A DNA stretch of 64,000 nucleotides, from assembly GCF_013318015.2 (NCBI RefSeq), contig NZ_CP115841.1, positions 1,860,001 to 1,924,000 on the forward strand. Direction: 5' to 3'. This DNA is from Agrobacterium tumefaciens (GTDB lineage: Bacteria > Pseudomonadota > Alphaproteobacteria > Rhizobiales > Rhizobiaceae). Shown here piece by piece: positions 60,159 through 64,000 of the stretch. A program made the translations under genes and the position numbers. Under the pieces are notes generated by a model. That model was given only the letters and a program-made list of their open reading frames with translations. It was not told the origin of the DNA and searched no databases. Positions within the stretch are counted from its first letter, which is position 1, and each line of letters starts with the position of its first letter.

Positions 60159-61385
60159 CTAATCAGAAGTTTCTAAAGTCCGGACAGCAATACTCACGTG
60201 TTCTTGAAGGCGAAAACCGGAAGGCACGTCCGGCGTGTGGCCACATACGGCCTGCAACGCAGCATCGGCAAGATAGTGGGCAAGGCCGAAGCTGACCTTG
60301 AAGCCGCCCGATAACGCCACGAGCCGCGGATATTCGGAAAGTGTACCCACCATCGGATCCCGTCCAACCGCCTTCGGCCGCAACCCGGCCCAGCGTTCGA
60401 TCACCGGCGCACGGCCAAGCGACGGCACCACGGCGCATGCATCCGCGAGCAATTTTTCCAGCTTTTCGTCGGTGCTGAATGGATCGGAAAAACAATCTTC
60501 GCTGGTACTGCCGATGGCGACGGTGCCATCCTCATGCGGCACGATGTAGAGGCCGTTCAGAAACACGACCGGCATGGCCGGATCGGCCGCAGCATCCAGA
60601 AGGGCGGCCTGCCCCTTCACCGCCTGTCCAAGCACAATGCCGGGTTCCAGACCGATGGCATCGCGGATCAGCGCGAAGGAACCGTGGCCGTTGGCGACGA
60701 TCACATGATCGAAGGCGACCTCGTCGCCCGACGACAGCACCGCCCGCCCTTTATCCGGATCGAGCGAGACGACGCGGCACTGTTCCGCCACCCGCACATG
60801 CCGGGCGTTGCGGAGGAAAGCCGACAGAAGGGCGATCATCGCCCGGGGAGAAACCCGTGCAGCCAGCGTATCCAGCACGAAGCCCGCTTGTCCCGCCGCA
60901 TCGTCCACCCATCCGGCAACGGAAGGGCTGTCACCGACATGCCAGTGGAACCGGCGCCCGTCTGAAACCCAGTTTTCCCCGGCATCCCGCTCGTGCCGTT
61001 CGGCAATGCTGCGCAAATGTGGTTTCGGCAGGGGAATGATCCGGCCGCAGCGCCGATAACCGGCGGAAAGCCCGGTCTCGGCTTCCAACTCGGCGATCTG
61101 TTTTTCCAGCGCAACGAGAGCGTCGAACTGGAATTGCTTCTTGTCCGACCAGCGGTCCGGCATATGCGGCATCAGTGCGCCCAACAGCCCGCCGCTTGCA
61201 CCATCTCCAAGACAGCCCGCTTCCAGCAGCAGGGCGTTTATGCCCATCCTCTCTGCCTTGACGGCAGCCCACAGCCCCATAATGCCGCCACCGACGATGA
61301 GGAGCGGCACCGAGCCAGGCAATCTTGGTGCTCGCAATCTTGGTGATTGACCAGATTCGAAAGCGGGACTATCGGCATTAGTCAT
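60159..61385 (-). CDS. mnmC: FAD-dependent oxidoreductase, MnmC C-domain-like
   Basis: The 408-residue protein is a DAO-fold flavoenzyme with the FAD motif LLIVGGGIMGLWAAVKAERMG (about 28-50). GASGGLLGALMPHMPDRWSDKKQFQFDALVALE, VANGHGSFALIRD and ERWAGLRPKAVGRDPMVGTL resemble in order the C-terminal oxidase of E. coli MnmC, which removes a carboxymethyl group from cmnm5U34 in tRNA. ATG61385 shares a CATG with the divergent mnmD start; the first 25 residues are Ser/Arg/Pro-rich and may not be native. The tRNA role is inferred from that resemblance and the neighbour. Confidence 0.75.
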   Translation of the reverse strand: MTNADSPAFESGQSPRLRAPRLPGSVPLLIVGGGIMGLWAAVKAERMGINALLLEAGCLGDGASGGLLGALMPHMPDRWSDKKQFQFDALVALEKQIAELEAETGLSAGYRRCGRIIPLPKPHLRSIAERHERDAGENWVSDGRRFHWHVGDSPSVAGWVDDAAGQAGFVLDTLAARVSPRAMIALLSAFLRNARHVRVAEQCRVVSLDPDKGRAVLSSGDEVAFDHVIVANGHGSFALIRDAIGLEPGIVLGQAVKGQAALLDAAADPAMPVVFLNGLYIVPHEDGTVAIGSTSEDCFSDPFSTDEKLEKLLADACAVVPSLGRAPVIERWAGLRPKAVGRDPMVGTLSEYPRLVALSGGFKVSFGLAHYLADAALQAVCGHTPDVPSGFRLQEHVSIAVRTLETSD

Positions 61386-62127
61386 GACACATTCCAAGGA
61401 AAACACCGCAGATATCGGTTCGGCAGCCGACGATCCGCCCGCCGCGCTCGACTGGCGTGAGGGGGATATGCCCTATTCGCTAGCCTTTGACGATCATTTT
61501 TATTGCCAGACGGATGGCAGGCTGGAATGCGGCCATGTCTTTCTGTCCGGAAACGGCCTGCCGCAGCGCTGGCTTGAGCGAGAGAACATCTTCCGTATCG
61601 GCGAACTTGGCTTCGGCACCGGTCTCAATCTCTGCGAGACCTGGCGTCAATGGAAAGAGGTGCGCAACGGTCACTCCAAGCTGCATTTCATGTCCTTCGA
61701 ACTCTACCCGATGAAGGCGGACGAGATCGACCGGGCGCTTTCCCGCTGGCCGGAAGTTGATACCGAACGCAAGGCACTGGTCGCCCGCTGGCCGGCGGAC
61801 CCGAAAGGCGAGGTCGATATCGAACTGGACGACCAGACGCGCCTGACAGTGGTGTGCGGCGAAGCGCTCACCGGCATTTCCGGCAGAAGTGAAGGCTTCG
61901 ACGCCTGGTTTCTGGACGGCTTCGCCCCTGCCCGCAATCCCGACATGTGGTCGCTGGGCATCATGCAGACGCTGTTCGGCAAAACGGTACCGGGGGGCAC
62001 ATTCGCCACCTATGCCGCCGCTGGCTTCGTCCGCCGCAACCTCATAGCCGCCGGTTTTGAACTGGAGCGCCGCAAAGGGTTTGCCGGAAAGCGTGAGATG
62101 CTGTGCGGCACCAAGCCATCCCACTGA
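61384..62127 (+). CDS. mnmD: tRNA 5-methylaminomethyl-2-thiouridine methyltransferase MnmD
   Basis: The 247-residue protein corresponds to the N-terminal methyltransferase of MnmC (DUF752). It has ALDWREGDMPYSLAFDDHFY, GHVFLSGNGLPQRWLER, the SAM motif FRIGELGFGTGLNLCETW, FMSFELYPM, and the catalytic FDAWFLDGFAPARNPDMWS, then TFATYAAAGFVRRNLIAAGFELERRKGFAGKREML. It methylates nm5U34 to mnm5U34. It stands alone without the fused oxidase; a candidate oxidase is divergent with overlapping start codons. Confidence 0.92.
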   Translation: MTHSKENTADIGSAADDPPAALDWREGDMPYSLAFDDHFYCQTDGRLECGHVFLSGNGLPQRWLERENIFRIGELGFGTGLNLCETWRQWKEVRNGHSKLHFMSFELYPMKADEIDRALSRWPEVDTERKALVARWPADPKGEVDIELDDQTRLTVVCGEALTGISGRSEGFDAWFLDGFAPARNPDMWSLGIMQTLFGKTVPGGTFATYAAAGFVRRNLIAAGFELERRKGFAGKREMLCGTKPSH

Positions 62128-62160
62128 GACGGCTCCCACAGCAGCAACCGGCCTTCACTG

Positions 62161-64000
62161 TCAGGCGGTCGGCACGTCGCGGCGTGGCATCGCGTCTCCC
62201 AGCCATTGCGCGATCTTGTCCTCGAGAATTTCGGGGCTGATGGGCTTCGACAGATAATCATCCATGCCTGCTGCGATGCAAAGCTCGCGGTCCGCGTCCT
62301 GTGTATGCGCGGTAACGCCGATGATCGGAACATGCCGGCCGTCGGCAGCCGCCTGTTCGGCGGCGCGGATTGCCATTGTCGCCTGATGCCCGTTCATCAC
62401 CGGCATCGACACATCCATAAGGATGACGGCGGGGTTGTGCTCCTCCCACGCCTGAACGGCCTTCTTGCCATTGCCGACGATCAGGAACCGCAAACCCGCC
62501 TGCTGCAAGATCTGGGTAAAGACAATCTGGTTGACGTCGTTGTCCTCGGCCACCAGCACATCCACAAGGCAGGGTCGGCGCCGGTCTGGAACCGTCGTCG
62601 GAGGTGACACAACCCGCCGCTTCTTGTCCGTCGGGCCATTGTCTGGCCGCACCGGCGCATCGCTGCCGCCTGAGCCCAGCCCCTGCGGATCCTGCCGGGC
62701 GCGTTTCTGCCGCACATCCCGCACCACATCGAACAGGGTGGAACGCAACAGACGCGCCCGCGCCGGCTTCATCAGATGCGCCTGCACGCTGAGATCGGTG
62801 AACAGGCTCTCGTCACCTACGACATCCATAGACGTCAGGAACACGATGGCGATATCGTCGAAACGGCTATCCGCCCTGATCCGCTCGACCACATCCAGCC
62901 CGTTCATAACAGGCATGTGATAATCGAGAATGATGGCGTCGATGGCAAAACCGAGGGACGCAGCCTCCTGCAGCACGGCAATGCCTGATGGCCCGTCCTG
63001 CACAGCATGGCCGTCGATTCCCCATGTCTTCAGTTGCTCCGCCAATATGCGGCGATTGACGTCGTTATCGTCGATGACGAGTACGCGTATATCCTCGATC
63101 GCCATGGCAAGAAGCGGAGCGTCGCGCCGTTTTTCCGTAACGTGAAACGGAATATTGACCTCGAAGGTCGATCCCTTGCCGACTTCGCTCACCACATTGA
63201 TCGTACCGTCGAAAAGACCGACAAGACCGACCGTGATCGCCAGTCCCAATCCCGTTCCCTCGTGCCGCCGCGTCGCTGAGCCGTCGACCTGGCTGAATTT
63301 GTCGAAGATGGTTTCGAGCTTGTCTGCGGGAATGCCGATGCCGCTATCTTCGACGCGCAGCGACAGAATGGTCTCCGACGCTTCCGCCGACTGCGCCGAA
63401 AGTTCGATCAGCACATGCCCCATTTCCGTGAACTTGACGGCGTTTCCAACAAGATTGGTGACGACCTGACGGAACCGCCCGGCGTCCCCCATGACCTTGC
63501 CGAAAACCGATGGATCGATCCGGACGACAAGTTCTATGTTCTTTTCCAGAGCCGCTGAGGACAGGAGGGAAACCACATCCTCCACCGCTTCCGCCGGATC
63601 GAAAGGCACGCTGCGCAGCTTCATCTGCCCGGCCTCGATCTTGGAGAAGTCGAGAATGTCGTTGATGATCGTCAGGAGCGCATTGCCGGATTTAACGATG
63701 ATATCGGTGAAGGTTTTCTGGCGTGTATCCAGATTGGATTTGGCCAGAAGTTCCGCCATGCCGAGCACGCCATTCATCGGCGTGCGGATTTCATGGCTCA
63801 TATTGGCAAGGAATTCAGATTTGGCGCGATCTGCCGCTTCGGCGCGGGAAAGCAGCCGCTGCAACTCCTCCTCGCGCATCTTCATCTCGGTGACGTCGGT
63901 GACGATGATGAGCCAGTAATTGCCGGAACTGTTGGTCGCTTCCAGATTGAGCCACGTCTTTCCGGCAATATGGATCAGCCAGGAGAACGGCCTGTTGGCG
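62161..64000 (-). CDS. Hybrid sensor histidine kinase with two receiver domains (partial, N-terminus off the window)
   Basis: The frame is open from the window edge at 64000. The visible part, about 613 codons, begins inside a PAS domain (ending YWLIIVTDVTEMK) and continues with a coiled linker, a HisKA domain with the phospho-His in FLANMSHEIRTPMNGV, and an HATPase domain with the N-box NLVGNAVKF, G1 VEDSGIGIP and G2 HEGTGLGLA. Two receiver domains follow: VLVIDDNDVN...ILDYHMPVMNG and VLVAEDNDVN...ILMDVSMPVMNG. It is a phosphorelay kinase with no evident partner. The true start lies outside the window. Confidence 0.93.
   Translation of the reverse strand, partial: ANRPFSWLIHIAGKTWLNLEATNSSGNYWLIIVTDVTEMKMREEELQRLLSRAEAADRAKSEFLANMSHEIRTPMNGVLGMAELLAKSNLDTRQKTFTDIIVKSGNALLTIINDILDFSKIEAGQMKLRSVPFDPAEAVEDVVSLLSSAALEKNIELVVRIDPSVFGKVMGDAGRFRQVVTNLVGNAVKFTEMGHVLIELSAQSAEASETILSLRVEDSGIGIPADKLETIFDKFSQVDGSATRRHEGTGLGLAITVGLVGLFDGTINVVSEVGKGSTFEVNIPFHVTEKRRDAPLLAMAIEDIRVLVIDDNDVNRRILAEQLKTWGIDGHAVQDGPSGIAVLQEAASLGFAIDAIILDYHMPVMNGLDVVERIRADSRFDDIAIVFLTSMDVVGDESLFTDLSVQAHLMKPARARLLRSTLFDVVRDVRQKRARQDPQGLGSGGSDAPVRPDNGPTDKKRRVVSPPTTVPDRRRPCLVDVLVAEDNDVNQIVFTQILQQAGLRFLIVGNGKKAVQAWEEHNPAVILMDVSMPVMNGHQATMAIRAAEQAAADGRHVPIIGVTAHTQDADRELCIAAGMDDYLSKPISPEILEDKIAQWLGDAMPRRDVPTA

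Noticed and set aside
1..64000. tRNA, rRNA, CRISPR, prophage or IS elements
   Set aside because: No cloverleaf with a T-loop consensus, no rRNA stretch, no regularly spaced repeats, and no transposase or integrase motifs were seen.

Overview
The window looks like a piece of the main chromosome of an Agrobacterium (A. fabrum/tumefaciens complex) or a close relative in the Rhizobiaceae. The basis is gene content and style, not a database search: a fused anthranilate synthase TrpE(G) with a short Trp-Trp-Trp leader peptide, choline uptake genes choXWV, BacA, a NolR-like ArsR regulator, pseudoazurin, a membrane cytochrome c urate oxidase (PuuD), RirA-type iron boxes and RIME/RPE-like palindromic repeats. 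No rRNA, tRNA, CRISPR array, prophage or insertion sequence was seen.

Layout. 0-8 kb: a partial ECF sigma factor divergent from an MxKDx repeat protein, then clpP, a HupE/UreJ metal permease, a DUF2076 protein behind a Shine-Dalgarno-sequestering hairpin, queF, a CDF metal exporter, a VOC protein, a Liv-type binding protein and a DUF3095 protein. 8-16 kb: a NolR-like regulator, an AT-rich gap, choXWV, tdk, pseudoazurin, a DUF2333 protein, a LuxR solo and a UPF0114 protein. 16-30 kb: a TonB receptor behind two RirA-type boxes, an extensin-like protein, the trpL-trpE(G) attenuation unit, an HD-GYP phosphodiesterase, adenine deaminase, a GH13 alpha-glucosidase with an overlapping GNAT gene, a sugar kinase and a GT4 glycosyltransferase. 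30-40 kb: DUF2026, a TPR membrane protein with der, NnrU, a polysaccharide deacetylase, bacA, an MFS carrier, map, an LLM flavoprotein and 3-hydroxybutyrate dehydrogenase. 40-60 kb: a dispersed purine and ureide catabolic district. 60-64 kb: a divergent mnmC-like/mnmD pair and the 3' part of a hybrid histidine kinase.

How the genes work together. Adenine deaminase (23.5 kb) and guanine deaminase (48.7 kb) feed hypoxanthine and xanthine to XdhABC (40.7-45.4 kb). PuuD (47.4 kb) oxidises urate and passes electrons to a fused cytochrome c. UraH, UraD, PuuE and AllA (56-59 kb, minus strand) carry the product through allantoin towards glyoxylate and urea. The allantoate-degrading step is not in the window. 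A LysR regulator sits between xdhC and puuD. The ureide operon is interrupted between uraD and allA by a HepT/MntA toxin-antitoxin pair that carries its own promoter, which suggests recent insertion.

The most distinctive readings are: the TA module inside the ureide operon; an MnmC split into two divergent genes whose start codons share a CATG; a translation-control hairpin whose 5' arm copies the 16S anti-Shine-Dalgarno; a matched pair of sigma-F-like ECF promoters; two RirA-type boxes around one -10 element; and a leaderless trp attenuator.
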